From assembly GCA_035771175.1 (NCBI GenBank), contig JAYMFD010000352.1, positions 1-64,000 on the forward strand: a DNA stretch of 64,000 bases, in the 5' to 3' direction. A program made the position numbers and the translations under genes. Of the stretch, positions 46,790-58,158 are shown in pieces; position 1 is the stretch's first letter, and each line of letters opens with the position of its first letter. Under the pieces are notes generated by a model. The model was not told the DNA's origin. It saw only the letters and a list, made by a program, of their open reading frames with translations, and made no database searches. The DNA comes from Paratinospora sagittata. Taxonomy: Eukaryota > Streptophyta > Magnoliopsida > Ranunculales > Menispermaceae.

Positions 46790-48490
46790 ACCACATATCC
46801 TTTCTTCAAACGAAGAGAGAACCCATGTTCCTTTTGCAAGCTAACGAAGAACCCACACATCCTTTTCAAGTGAAAGGATGAAACTAGTCTTTATTCCAAC
46901 ATTGGAATCACAAGTGATATTAAATCACTTTACTTGGTTTGTTTCAAACTATGAAACAATCCAAAAGACTAAAAACAATGAATGTAATGTTTGTTCTAAG
47001 TGATTAGAATAATTACAATGAAGCTCATAAATTCAAATATCAAATACAAGATATGGAAATTTAAGCCCAAGGTGAAGAGCGACCTTACAATTGATTTATA
47101 CCTTTCTTGCAACCATATTTGCTCAAGAGAATGATTTTGAAGATGCTTTGAATGATGCACAATGAAAAAGCTTGAAATCCAATCTTCAAATCAACATCTC
47201 TAAGTTCTAGGTTTTTGAAATGAGAAAAATGATTTGATATTGAAAAACACTCCTTAGATTCATATGGTTGTCTCTCTTGTGTTTACAATGGCCTAAGTAC
47301 TTGTATTTTTAGATTAGAAACAAGTTATAGCTGTTAGACACAAGAATATAGCCGTTGGGGGTGAAAAATCGAGGTTTTGGACCGTTGGAAATGTGCCCAG
47401 AAAGTTGCAGTCAGTTTGCATTAGCTTCCTCATGCAAACAGTTCGCATTAGCTTGCTCATGCACATAGTTTGCAGTAGCTTGCTCATGCAGATAGTTTGT
47501 AGTAGCTTGCTCAAGTTATAGCTATTAGAGACAAGAATATTGCCATTGGGGGTGAAAAATTGAGGTTTTGGACCGTTGGAAATGTGCCCAGAAAGTTGCA
47601 GCCAGTTTGCATTAGCTTGCTCATGCAGACAGTTTGCAATAACTTGCTCATACTCAATTAGCGTCCTGACTCACCACACAATTTTGAAAATTTTCTCTTT
47701 TTCGAAAATATATGAAATGAAAACCAAATATAGACATCTAATATCTCAAATTTTATAGAAATAACATTCTAGAACTATTGAAAACATTTTCAGAGCCATC
47801 AGAGAAAGCTATCAAACACTTTTACAAGATTAAAGTATATTTGCACATACTTTGAATGTGAAAACTTGGGTTAGCATAATTTTTCGAAATTCTAAATACA
47901 TGGGCTTATTTGGACATCAAAATATGATTGAAATATATTTAGTTTGATGATTAAAACACTTTGAAATCAACAATTAAACAATCAAACAAGATTTTGATAA
48001 AAATCAAAACAATTTTGATTATTTTGAAAAACTTTGTCGAAATGTCATTTTAACTATAACTAGTGTAATTATGATTCAAAATAGTTTAAGAACATAAATC
48101 AAACATTTTTTAACACTTGAAAATCATTTTTAAAGAACACTTAATGCATGAATGAGTTTTATCAAAATTATGCATATGTGAAGTATGAATTGCATGAAGT
48201 TTAGGAAAGATTGAGCAATAGGAAATGCAGGAAGATTACATCCTAATTCTAGACACGTAAAGGCTCTCGACCTTTTTGTCTTCATTCTTTCAAGTTGTCC
48301 AAGCTTTAAGTATGGTTGATCCTTTGCTTGAAAGGCTTTTTAAACTTGAAGACTTAGATCTTGTATTGGTTCTTTTCCATCATTAGGCGCTAAAATATAC
48401 TAGATAAAAACATTAGCACCATTTGTTATATTGTTTGTAGGCATCAAAACACTTAGGAGAATACTAAGTAGAAAACCACTTAGGTCAACA
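46790..48490 (-). mobile_element. Solo LTR B1, right piece
   Basis: Continuation of 35039-35415. It begins with 'aagagagaacccatgttcc' repeats and ends CCACTTAGGTCAACA. It contains a tandem duplication with a period of about 191 bp (starts near 47322 and 47513), itself ending in 30-bp subrepeats built on TTAGCTTGCTCATGCA. One AGCGTCCT word (47661) links it to LTRs A and B2. Minus-strand frames here are made of the subrepeats and are not genes. Confidence 0.8.
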
Positions 48491-50063
48491 ATACATATCC
48501 AAAGTAAATAGGTTTCCCGCACATCCCTCAATACATACATCAATAAGAAGAAGAGACTGCTACTATTCTTTCACCTTTCCTTTCCCTTTTATGTCTTTAC
48601 CTGAAATATTAGAGGGGAATGGGTGAGCTACAACATGCTCAGTGAATATTTCTTTTCCATAGAATTTATATGCATTTAAGTAAACATGCAGTTCAAAGCA
48701 TATAAAAGCTTGTCAAATCACATATGCAGTATTTAAATAACTCATACATGCTCATAAAATAGCTTGAAGCTTCCATACAATAATTTAACAAATTATACAA
48801 GGTTTTATAATAATATATCAATCTCCCTCCTTCCAAGTAATAAAGCCGGTCTCACCCCTCGTATGGCCTCTACAAGGATAGTCACAACCTCTCATTACTC
48901 AATTCCAATTCAATCATTTCAAGGATGATATTCTTTGTTAGGATAGTCTAACTGCACAATGGGCTCACAAACCAACACTCACCCGAAACTAATTCCCAAC
49001 GAAATGAATTCATGTTTCGTCTTGCCTTTGCAAGTCTAACATGCACCATTTTCTAAAACATTTCATGAATTGTAATTTAATACAAGAAACAGTCCAATAC
49101 ATAAAACATGCTAACATTCATTTCATATATATAATGCAATACAAGAAACCAAAACAAGGAAAATACTCATAATGGTTTGCAAGACAATTCTAACCCAAAT
49201 GACTCTCTACACAAATCCAGCACATGCATGTCACTTGTGAACACTCCTCAAGTCACCAATGTTCACCTTTCAAACATCATTCTCTACAATTTATCCAATT
49301 CAAACCATCCTTAATCACAATCACACAACAATACACATCCCAAACACATTAAAATCGCCATTAAACATGTTGTCAAACCCTCAGCTGCTTCAACAGCTCG
49401 GGTGGAACATTCAACCATGGAAACACTCCAATTTTACTTAATTTCACAAGCAATTAACTTGCACAACATTAAGGAACACCTTACCAATCAATTGCATATC
49501 AAATCCCTTTAATTCTAGGATTAAACCCTCTTTCTCAATCCACAAATCTAACCATGGAAAATCAACAAAAGTCACATATGTTGTACAACTCAATGAGAGG
49601 AATTTAAATCTGTGAATTTTAGCTTGAAAAGGCAACTCCATTCCTTGGATTCATCCACCCAAGCTCTTTCTCCTCTTCATCTTTTGTTCCTCTACTTTTC
49701 TTTAGCTCCTTCTAGCTCAAATGAGCTGAAATGTTCGAGAAATTTCACTTAAAACATGCACAACCACCTCACCATCCATTTGAAAAAAACGCTATCAGGA
49801 CGCTAGGAGCACGCTTCTCCTCACCCAAAAAATAGAATTTTCTCCAGAACTCGTGAAGAGTGCGCTTCTCGACATTCCAGATTGAAATTTTTTTTCTAAG
49901 GGTCATTCCAATTGTTGCAACAAAGGTCCTAGGGTATTAATAACTTTATGATGCACACAATCACACTATTCTAAGATTGAATACACACGTATAGCGTATA
50001 AATATGGCTGACAATACATATAAGTCAACATTTACGTTTGACTCAAATGTACGGGGTGTTACA
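48491..50063 (-). mobile_element. Solo LTR D, right piece
   Basis: Continuation of 34678-35038. It contains GGGTGAGCTA (48621), shared with C-type LTRs, and ends ACGGGGTGTTACA. No coding content; the open frames at 49259-49641 are incidental. Confidence 0.75.
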
Positions 50064-50562
50064 CGGTCTCTTCTTGATCATAAACCTTTCCCAAGGTCTT
50101 CATCTCATTAAGATATTTTGTGAACCTTGCTATTGCCTCAGCAATAGTCTCACTTTCTTCCATCCTATACGTCTTATAAGTCTCCACTAACATTTGGAGC
50201 TTGGCATTTTTGACTTGTAATGTTCCCTCATGGATTACTTCAAGTCTTTCCCATATTTCTTTTGATGTTTCACAAGCACTAATTTTGTTAAACTCATCAC
50301 TAGACCAACTAAAAAATAGAATATTAATGGTTGGTTATTTAGTTGCTCTCTTTTCTTTTCTTTAGCACTCTGTTCATCTACATCCTTAGGTACTACTACA
50401 CCCTATACGATCTTAGTGGGTTTTGGACAACCATTTGTCACAACATCCCGCATTTCTAAGTCTTGGGCTCTAAGTTAAAAACACATCCTAGTCTTCCAAA
50501 GGTGCAATCCTTAACAACTGATCCTTCCATAGATAATCAAAAGATTGTTAGTTGATTGATAC
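50064..50562 (-). pseudogene. Copia gag N-terminal half, SIRE-like
   Basis: On the minus strand, from 50562 downward, it encodes a UBN2-type gag piece with AKEIWERLEVIHEGT, VKNAKLQMLVETYKTYRMEE and IAEAIARFTKYLNEMKTLGK. At 50064 it is cut by LTR D, and the next codons (IRKFLRGLPKIW) are found at 34677. Joined, they show the normal copia gag order. There is at least one stop. Confidence 0.88.
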
Positions 50563-50564
50563 CT

Positions 50565-50576
50565 GCTCTGATACCA
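50565..50576 (-). other. Primer-binding site, tRNA-iMet type
   Basis: The plus strand reads GCTCTGATACCA, i.e. TGGTATCAGAGC on the minus strand, the exact copia-type PBS complementary to plant initiator tRNA-Met. It lies 2 bp from the LTR edge at 50579. It sets the orientation and identity of the A/B-type LTRs. Confidence 0.93.
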
Positions 50577-50578
50577 CT

Positions 50579-50985
50579 TGTTGGCCGAGATAATGTCCAA
50601 GAGGGGGGTGAATTGGACACTTGCAGGATTTTAAAAACTTTTCAAATAACAAAAATATGCAACCAATAAAAATAGAGATGGCAAGAACAATAAAACACAC
50701 AAGGATTTTAGCGTGGTTCAGCTCGTAAAGCCTACTACTACAACTTGATCTCCCTAATCAAGATTTTCGAACCCAACACTACAAGATCCTACTTCACGGG
50801 TGAGGATCAAAACTAGATACACACTTACTTCACAGGTGTGAGCAACCTTTTTACATACATCGTCCTTCTATAAGAGGACTTCCCAGTGACTAATCAGTCA
50901 CTTAAATACAAAAAGAGTAAGAAGAGGAATTCCTTACCAGAAAACCTCTTGAAATACTTACTGTGGCTCTGGACCTTACTCAAGA
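50579..50985 (-). mobile_element. 5' LTR of SIRE-like copia, truncated
   Basis: Only the PBS-proximal 0.4 kb of the LTR remains. It starts TGTTGGCCGAGATA and has CCAAGAGGGGGGTGAATTGG, 'tggttcagctcg' and then text similar to LTR A (actaa(c/t)(c/g)agtcactt). It ends where the gypsy RNase H sequence begins near 50985. Confidence 0.82.
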
Positions 50986-52640
50986 ATGCTAACGGTGGAG
51001 CATTACTTTCGAATTTGGAGGCATTATCTGTTGGGGACAAGCTTTGTAGTGTGGACAGATAACACTACTGTGACTTATTTTCCAAGTCAGAAGAAGCTTA
51101 CCCCAAAGCAGGCGAGATGGTTGGACTTTGTCAACGAGTTTGACATGAAGATTGAACATAAACCAAGGCAGTTGAACTCAGTACTAGATACTTTGAGTAG
51201 GAAAGTTGTTGCTAAGATAGTTGTCGCCATATCTTCAATAGAAATTGATTTCTTATTGAAGATAAGAGAGGAGATTGGCAAAGATACAACTTGCAAGAAG
51301 TTGATCCAACAAGTGAAAGATGGCACTACATGGAGATTTTTGCTAGTAAATGGCTTACTTTATGCCAAAGGATGAAGGATTTTTGTGCCAGGCAGTGGGA
51401 ACTTGAGGATGAGCTTGTTGAAGGAACACATGACTCCTTATGTGCCAACACACACATGCCTTGCTGACATGTCTTCCTTTTGGCCCAAGATGGAGGAAGA
51501 TTTTGAATTATATGTGAAAACTTATTTTGTTTGTCAACTAGACAAGACTGAGAGGAAGAAGATAGTAGGGTTGCTTGAACCTCTACTTGTTCCAGAAAGA
51601 CCATGGAGGTGCATATCCATGGACTTTATCTCAGGATTTCACAAGGTTCAAAGATACCGGTCCATATTGGTAATAATGGATAGATTCTTGAAGTATGTAG
51701 TGTTTATACCGGTTCCCCATGCATGTGATGCAGATACTACTGTAGAGTTGCTCTTCAACAACGTGGTGAAGCATTGGAGCATTCCAGAAGCTATCATAAG
51801 TGATCGTGATGGAAATCACCCACAAATCGATAGATAGACAGAGTGGATTAATGGTTTGCTGGAGGAATACTTGAGGGACTTCACAACCAGTCAATCAAAT
51901 CGGGTGAACTTGTTACCTACTGCCCAATTTTGCTACAATTTGCACAAGAGCTCGAGTACAGGGATGAGCCCATTTGAAGTGGCTACAGGGCGGTAACCTC
52001 TTACTCCTCAAGAGATTGTTAAGTCAAGGAGTTTGGGCCCAGGTCCAACAACTTATCGATTCACTAAACACAAGCAAGACATGCTGGAGGAAGCCAATGA
52101 TAGTCTTGTCAAGGCTATCAAGAGAATGAAGAAGTATGTTGATGAACATCGAAGGGTTGTTAGCTTAAATGTTGGGGACAAAGTGTTGTTGAAATATACT
52201 CATCAGATTCAGATGAAAGTAAGCAGCAATATAGTGCATAAGGGATTGATCCCTTAGTATGATGGACCTTTTGAAGTCATCAAAAGGGTAGCACGTGTTG
52301 CTTACATATTAAGATTGATAGAACGTCTAAAGGTGCATCCCACCTTTCATGTTAGTTTCTTGAAGCCATTTCATCAAAACTTGCTAGACTAGTCTAGGAA
52401 AGTGGTGAAGAGAGCCCTACCAACTATCAAAAAATAGTTTGACAAAGACGTGGAAGCCATTCTTGATAGGAAGGTTATGGGCAAAGCAAAACGAACTGAA
52501 TGACTTATTATTTTGTCCAATAAAAAGGGTTGCCAGCAGCTAAAACATATTAGGAAAAGGATACTATACTATGGAAATTCGAAGACCATATAGAAGATTA
52601 CTTGAGGCAACATTCATCGAGGGCGACGAATGGATCTTGT
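50986..52640 (+). pseudogene. Chromovirus RNase H, integrase and chromodomain (gypsy 3)
   Basis: A 5'-truncated Ty3/gypsy pol. RNase H: WRHYLLGTSFVVWTDNTTVT, QKKLTPKQARWLDFVNEFD, a style typical of plant chromoviruses. Integrase: zinc region ending YVKTYFVCQLDKTE, core RCISMDFISGF, VIMDRFLKYVVFIPV, AIISDRDGN, then (after stops) TEWINGLLEEYLRDF. Later [45 protein letters not shown], and a chromodomain-like piece VEAILDRKVMGKAKRTE followed by a stop. RT, protease and gag are missing. At least seven stops occur, several at former CAG/CAA/TGG codons. Confidence 0.9.
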
Positions 52641-52647
52641 GGGGAGG
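52638..52647 (+). other. Polypurine tract of gypsy 3
   Basis: The G/A-rich stretch TTGTGGGGAGG sits a few bases before the LTR edge TGTTAGACCCC, the usual place for the plus-strand primer. Confidence 0.6.
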
Positions 52648-52649
52648 TT

Positions 52650-53565
52650 TGTTAGACCCCTAATCAAGAGCTATGGAGAATTGTTGGACTTGGCCAGTAG
52701 AAACAATCTAAGAGAGGCCTTAGTGTGGTAGAACTAAGGAGATTTAGCCCAAGAAACCAAGTAGCAAGTCGTATGGTGGACTTGTGAATGTAATGGACTC
52801 ATGTGCAACTAGAGGGATGCAAGAGTGAGCCTTAGCCCAAGTGAATTTTGTTAGCTGACTAAGGGGGATAGTTATTAGCAGTTGGGTAACTCCCAGCATT
52901 ATAACTACCTAGCAGTTACAGGTGGTTATGCCACTTAGGCATCAAGGGGTTGTTTGAGAACTACCTATGACATGTGGCTTCTTGAGATGGGGAAATTACA
53001 AGCAACTTGGGAGGTTGCAATTCTTTTAAGGTTAGGATTGTATCTCAGAAAGTGTCACAAGAGAAAATTGAAAAGTGTCTTGGTAGTTATAACTACCTAA
53101 ATAGTTACCTGGTTGATTGTATATAACTCCTATGTGCTTGGGAAACATGTAGAGAGTGTTGTAATCCCATTTTTGGAATGATAACAGAGTCATACTTGTT
53201 GCCTAATTTATATTTCTTTGTGTTTGTGTTATTTACTTTATGTTCACATGCTATTACTCAAGTATTACTAGTGTAATTGCTACTATACGCATATACATTG
53301 TCGAGTAAAGGTGAGAATTCCTTGGTAATCGTCGAGTGAAAGTGCATTTGGAGGGAAAATACTTAGTGAAGTTGTTGATACTAGGCGTGGATTCTAGTGT
53401 ATCACCAGTGATTGAGTGGCATTCTATGATATCAGGCGTGTTGTGCGAATTACTAAGAAGTCAGTCCCAAATTACTAGCAATTGCTAGTAACTCAACCCC
53501 ATTTTGGCATTAATACGGCGAACACTCGTAGGCAAAAAATTTACCCCATTTTCGTACCTGTTACA
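52650..53565 (+). mobile_element. 3' LTR of gypsy 3
   Basis: About 916 bp from TGTTAGACCCC to CCTGTTACA. A TATATAA box lies near 53118. The right edge is inferred from the terminal TGTTACA; no second LTR is available for comparison, so it is approximate. Confidence 0.6.
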
Positions 53566-54657
53566 CCTAGTACAATTAAACTTGTGAAATACTTGTTATT
53601 GATACTTAACCATGCATAAGCTAAGTACATACTTATGTCGTTGACCTTCAATAATTCTGCTTGCACCCTTTTTTTTAATCTCAGTTAATTCATCTCTTTT
53701 GTGTATTTTTACAATTTTCACCCTGAACCTCGCACGGTTAATTGTAGGCACAATGCAAAGTTCATATGCATTTATGCACATAATCCCAACACCTTTATGA
53801 ACCAATAAATAAAAAAACAAGTGTTCGAAGTCTTGAAAAAACTCCGAACAATAATATATCAAATTAGTGGTTTTGAGGCATGTAGTCACTTTCCTTAAGA
53901 TTTGATTTGCACCCACTCAAATAGTTTGCTAACAGGTTTTCTTATGCAAATTAGCTCCATGATACAACAAACCAAATATTGCACTTAGCAATAATTAAGT
54001 ATTCCACCAAAACAATATGCTGGAAATTGTATGATTGCAAATAAAAGGAGATTATGCAGAAAAATTAAAGAGTGAAAGGAAAGAAAGGTTCCAAGTTAAT
54101 TCAATGCAGAAAAATTAAAGAGTGAAAAGAAAGAAAGGTTCCAAGTTAATTCATTTTTCAGAACTCTAGTATTCTATATATAGTCAACCATACGACCATT
54201 CATATGACTTTTCATAGAAACCCTTCCATTCTAAAAGACACAACTCTTTGAATTTAAAATTTCAAGAGACGTGACTTTTGAATTACTGTAGTTATTTTCC
54301 AATTGCACCTTTTTAAAATTCTCATAATTTTATTTTACAATCTATTTTCGACAATCCCCCACTAGATTGTTAAATTATAAAATATCAATCATACTACTAC
54401 TTTTATGCATACATGAAGGTGTCTTTCGAATTAAACCTTCACTTAGTAAGAGTAATTCAAAGTTCTAACGAAGACATGTCTGTGCATAGCATTAAACACT
54501 GTCTCCTTGTGTTAAAACCGAAAGTACTTCACACATGATTATACCTGATTTCCTTAATATGTTTGTAATATTTCTTGTAGCACTATTATGACCTTGTGGT
54601 CAATCCTGGTTTCATGACATTTACAAGATTAAACCCTTTAAACTCTTGTTAGAAGAA
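53566..54657. other. AT-rich segment, no gene; one 50-bp tandem duplication
   Basis: No protein domain or LTR pairing recognised. It holds a direct duplication of 50 bp (54054-54103, 54104-54153) with only one or two differences, built on GCAGAAAAATTAAAGAGTGA. It could be remnant LTR sequence, but nothing shows that directly. Confidence 0.5.
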
Positions 54658-55819
54658 TGTAACACCCCTGAAAAATAGACCATTTTAAACCAAATAACTT
54701 GTAATGCATGCACATATAAACCCTGAAAGCTGTCCCAGAAAAAAAACCCATAGGAACTGTGCACCGAAACCCACGCACTGGCACCTGAAAAACCCCAAAA
54801 TATCGGGTTGGGCATGTGCCTGGGCGAGTGCCTAGGACCTCTTGCTCCATCTTTTTCTATAAATAGGAGGGGTCCATTTGATGCAAACCATCACTTTTAC
54901 AAACCCTTTCCCCCTTTTAAAAGGGTTGTGACTTTGCCAACTTTGCGCCGAGACTTTACCTCCAAGAGTTGCGTCGAAAACTTGCATCTTAAGGTGGGGA
55001 TGAAGGCATAGGTTTGCGTATTCATTTACTATTGATAATCATGGCATTGCATTGTTATGTACATGATACCATGCTACATTACTTCATGCATATGGCATAC
55101 TATTGATGAGGGCAGTCCCTTATCTTTGAGACAATCATGGGAACCCTCGTGATGCGGTTGAGCACCATTGCTTGCGGGACTTGGAGCTGCATTGCGCTCA
55201 GTCTAGTGATTTTTAAAGGGAACCATCACATAAAGATACTAAGCATACGACCCGCGGTTCACTCTGTAGTTGTTAATTATTATAAAGCACACGTACATTG
55301 GTACGGGGGATGCTGTTGCATTTTATGAGTATTGACTGACGTGGATTGAAATGCTTATTCTATGTACTACTGTATTTATATTCTATAAATGTTGCGTTTG
55401 CTTTGCGTGATCCACTGACTTAAGAGCTCACCCCATTGCTTCATTTTTCTGGAAATTAAGCTGGGTTAGGGTTGATCTATACAGGGGGAGGTTACCAATC
55501 CCAACTCACGTTTGGACTTATCTTTTTGTTTACCAAGGGGCTGAGAAGTAGCCACCTAATATTAATGGCATTGGGCATATACTTTTGTTGGGGGTTTGTC
55601 CCCTTTTATTTTGTCTCATAGAGACCACCACCTATAATACCCTAATATATTTTGAACATCTTTTATCTATAAATGAAATTATCTTATTTTTGATATATTA
55701 TTGTGTCATGAAATGGGCCACGTTTCTGTTGCAAATCTCTTATTGTCATACTCTATTTGGCGGAATATGGATGTATTTGTCTGAATTTTAGACGATTTCG
55801 GATCCAACGGGGTGTGACA
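54658..55819 (+). mobile_element. 5' LTR of gypsy 2 (relative of chromovirus C)
   Basis: 1162 bp from TGTAACACCCC to GGGGTGTGACA. A TATAAATA box lies at 54858-54865. The AGCTCACCC block at 55425-55433 is shared with LTRs C and D. It is followed directly by a PBS, so this is a 5' LTR. Open frames within it are not genes. Confidence 0.9.
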
Positions 55820-55826
55820 ATAATTA

Positions 55827-55838
55827 TGGTATCAGAGA
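55827..55838 (+). other. Primer-binding site, tRNA-iMet type (gypsy 2)
   Basis: TGGTATCAGAGA lies 7 bp after the LTR, one mismatch from the canonical TGGTATCAGAGC complementary to initiator tRNA-Met. Confidence 0.9.
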
Positions 55839-55890
55839 GAACGGTCTTGCGACCAGAGTTGGCGTATTTTTCTTTTTTTTAAATGATGCC

Positions 55891-55921
<31 letters not shown>

Positions 55922-56286
55922 ATATTTTAAAAGATACCTATATGTATATCTAAATACATGTATAATTTTTTTTCTCTCTTTCTTTTCTTTTTCCAAAAAA
56001 AGAAAATCACGTGTCTGAGCGAGTGCCCAGGTAGTTGGGTGTTGAAATTCATATAAATGTGGGGGTGGGGTGGGGGGGTCTTCATTCCACGCCATCCCAC
56101 CCCCCTCTCCTCTCCCCTCTTAGCTAAGACTGCAATTTCCATTGAAGTTTTTGAGCTTTTCAGCAAGTTTTTCACAATTTTTCAACTGTTTTCCTTAAAA
56201 ACAAAAAAACAAAAAAAACCCAAGTTTTTTCTTGTTTTTTCAAGTCTAATCAAGCATGAATCATAGATCTTCAAGATGAAAGAACA
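55839..56286 (+). other. 5' leader of gypsy 2 with TA/TATG microsatellite
   Basis: Untranslated leader of about 450 bp. It contains (TA)n(TGTA)n at 55889-55926, a homopolymer-rich stretch (GGGGTGGGGTGGGGGGG near 56060), and pyrimidine-rich sequence before the upstream ORF. Element C likewise has a TA-rich repeat at this place. Confidence 0.65.
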
Positions 56287-57740
56287 TCGTCAAAGAGGAC
56301 GAAGCTTCACTACTTGACACTTGGCCAGTAGGGATGATCTGTGTTGTACTACTTCCACCTGAGTATTATCCACATGTTGATGTGAAGCTGAAAGCGATCA
56401 AGTGGATAAATGTTACTAAAGTGGAAGGGTATGTATAAACGACTCTGATTAGAAGTTCTTACAAGGGTTTACGGGTACAAAATTTAAATTATTTAGATAA
56501 TACCCTCCTAGTCCCCACAAAGGTGAATGGTGTGTACAGATCAAGCTAACCCCTGTTGATCTATTTAATACTGTGAAGATACCTATGTTGGGACCTTGCT
56601 GTGACGTCTATACTAACGTCGAGACCCAACTCATTAAACCAAAGAACAAAAGAATACTGCGTTTCCATACAGGAATGTCAAGGTATGACAAAGCTAGAAT
56701 CCCTACCACTAGATTTCTAGTTGAACACCAGGGCCTTATACAAATTATTTTACATAACATTTTGCCCCAAAAGACCAAAAAGCCAACTTTGACGAGAACC
56801 CAATGTTTCATTTTGTATTGTATAGTGAAGGAAATACCTTTAAACCTTCCCTTTATTATACTTATACATATGGCAATGATTACGTCTAAAAACTTTGAGG
56901 ACACTTTCTTTACTCCCCTATGGTGCCTTAATCATGAAAATCTTGAAATGCTCTGGCGTAATATTCGATCTAAACAAGGTAACCGTCCCACTGTTCGGAC
57001 CAATAACTGACGGTACTCTAAAACAATCTGGTCCTAGGGTAGCAAAAAGCCCATAATCAGAGTAGAGTCAAGCTCTAGTGATGGCAACTCAAGCCCAGAT
57101 GACATGGGCGAGGGTAACAAAATCTGCAATGCCAAGGAAGACCAAGAGGTTCTGCGCGACAACCTCAATGACGACGAACATGAGAAGTACCATGAAAACT
57201 GGGAGGAAACTGCTCGAACTATGGAGGAACCTGTCCCTGACATGCGACAATCCAGGTGAAGCCCTACTCCAGTACGTTTCTCTCATCCACCTCATCCCCC
57301 TCCATCCTCTGCACCAGAAGTGTCCCAAGAACCAAGCTTCCAACAATTCGTCATCAGCAGGCTCAAGAGCAACACCGATTCAATTGCTTTCTTGTCAAAG
57401 ACGATTGTAGAGCATCACACCAAGCTTCTAGCTTGGTAAAACTTCTATTACAGTTAAGGCATGGCTCCCCCAACTCACTCTTCGTACGCTTTGCCCTGCG
57501 GGAAATCTGGGCTAATCGTCTCAAACCCCCTAACATATGTCTTTCTCCCCCCCAATGGAGAACTCGGGATTCTACCAACAAACCTACCTGCTCCCACCAC
57601 CACCGATCGACCCAAACCAAATGGGTCCGGTTACATCAGGACTGGGGCCGGAGGTTGAAGACATTGTTGGTCGAACTTTCTCTAAATTTAAGAACCAATT
57701 TAATGACACGTTAGTACCTCCATCACCTCACCTCTTTTAG
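56287..57740 (+). pseudogene. Upstream ORF (ORF0) of gypsy 2
   Basis: Homologue of the ORF at 43366-45009. Readable parts: AIKWINVTKVEGYV (56390-56435; C has LGWLNITKVEGYI), then after a frame change LIRSSYKGLRVQNL, and from 56573 a long frame with YDKARIPTTRFLVEHQGLIQ and LTRTQCFILYCIVKEIPLNL (C has MTRAQLLVLYCLEKGISVSL). Later frames give an acidic Ser/Asp/Glu-rich part near 57050-57250, a Pro-rich part, SRLKSNTDSIAFLSKTIVEH, and an end with PPPIDPNQMGP and VGRTFSKFKNQFNDTL. At least four frameshifts or stops. It shares the domain order of C but has a different C-terminal tail. Confidence 0.72.
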
Positions 57741-58158
57741 TGTATTGTCTCTCATCAAAGTTGTTGTTTTATCTTTTTATTTTTCTAAAGCTTTAAAATG
57801 TACCTTGTTCAAAGCATGAAAAAAAAAAGTCATGCCGGATTTTTGCTAGAAATGTTAGGTACAATGTGTGATGCTTGCTTGATTGTTGAGACTATGATTG
57901 ATAGGTGAACCTGAACTGTTAATTTTCCCTATAATCAATGAGTTTAAAGTGGTATGGGACATATCAAACTCACCAGATACTGGAGAAATCAACAGAATCA
58001 ACTTAGCCTATGACCTGTGTGCAACAATTCGACTTAGAAATCAGACGTACCTCTAGCATCATTGTGCCCCTCATAGTATGGGACATGAAAACTCAAAGGA
58101 TGATAGTTGCAAACTGGTCGTCTAGTCGAATAGCAAAGAGACCGGTCACTAATCCCCT
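57741..58158 (+). other. Spacer after ORF0 of gypsy 2 with conserved motif
   Basis: Noncoding, with GTGGTATGGGACATA at 57949-57963 and TAGTATGGGACATG at 58073-58086, 124 bp apart. A third relative, TCATGGGACCCGCGAAC, lies at 59491-59507 beyond the E4 LTR. These match the triplicated motif in the equivalent spacer of chromovirus C. Confidence 0.7.

Noticed and set aside
55927..56266. Small overlapping frames near the leader of gypsy 2
   Set aside because: They translate homopolymers and a TA/TG microsatellite in an untranslated leader.
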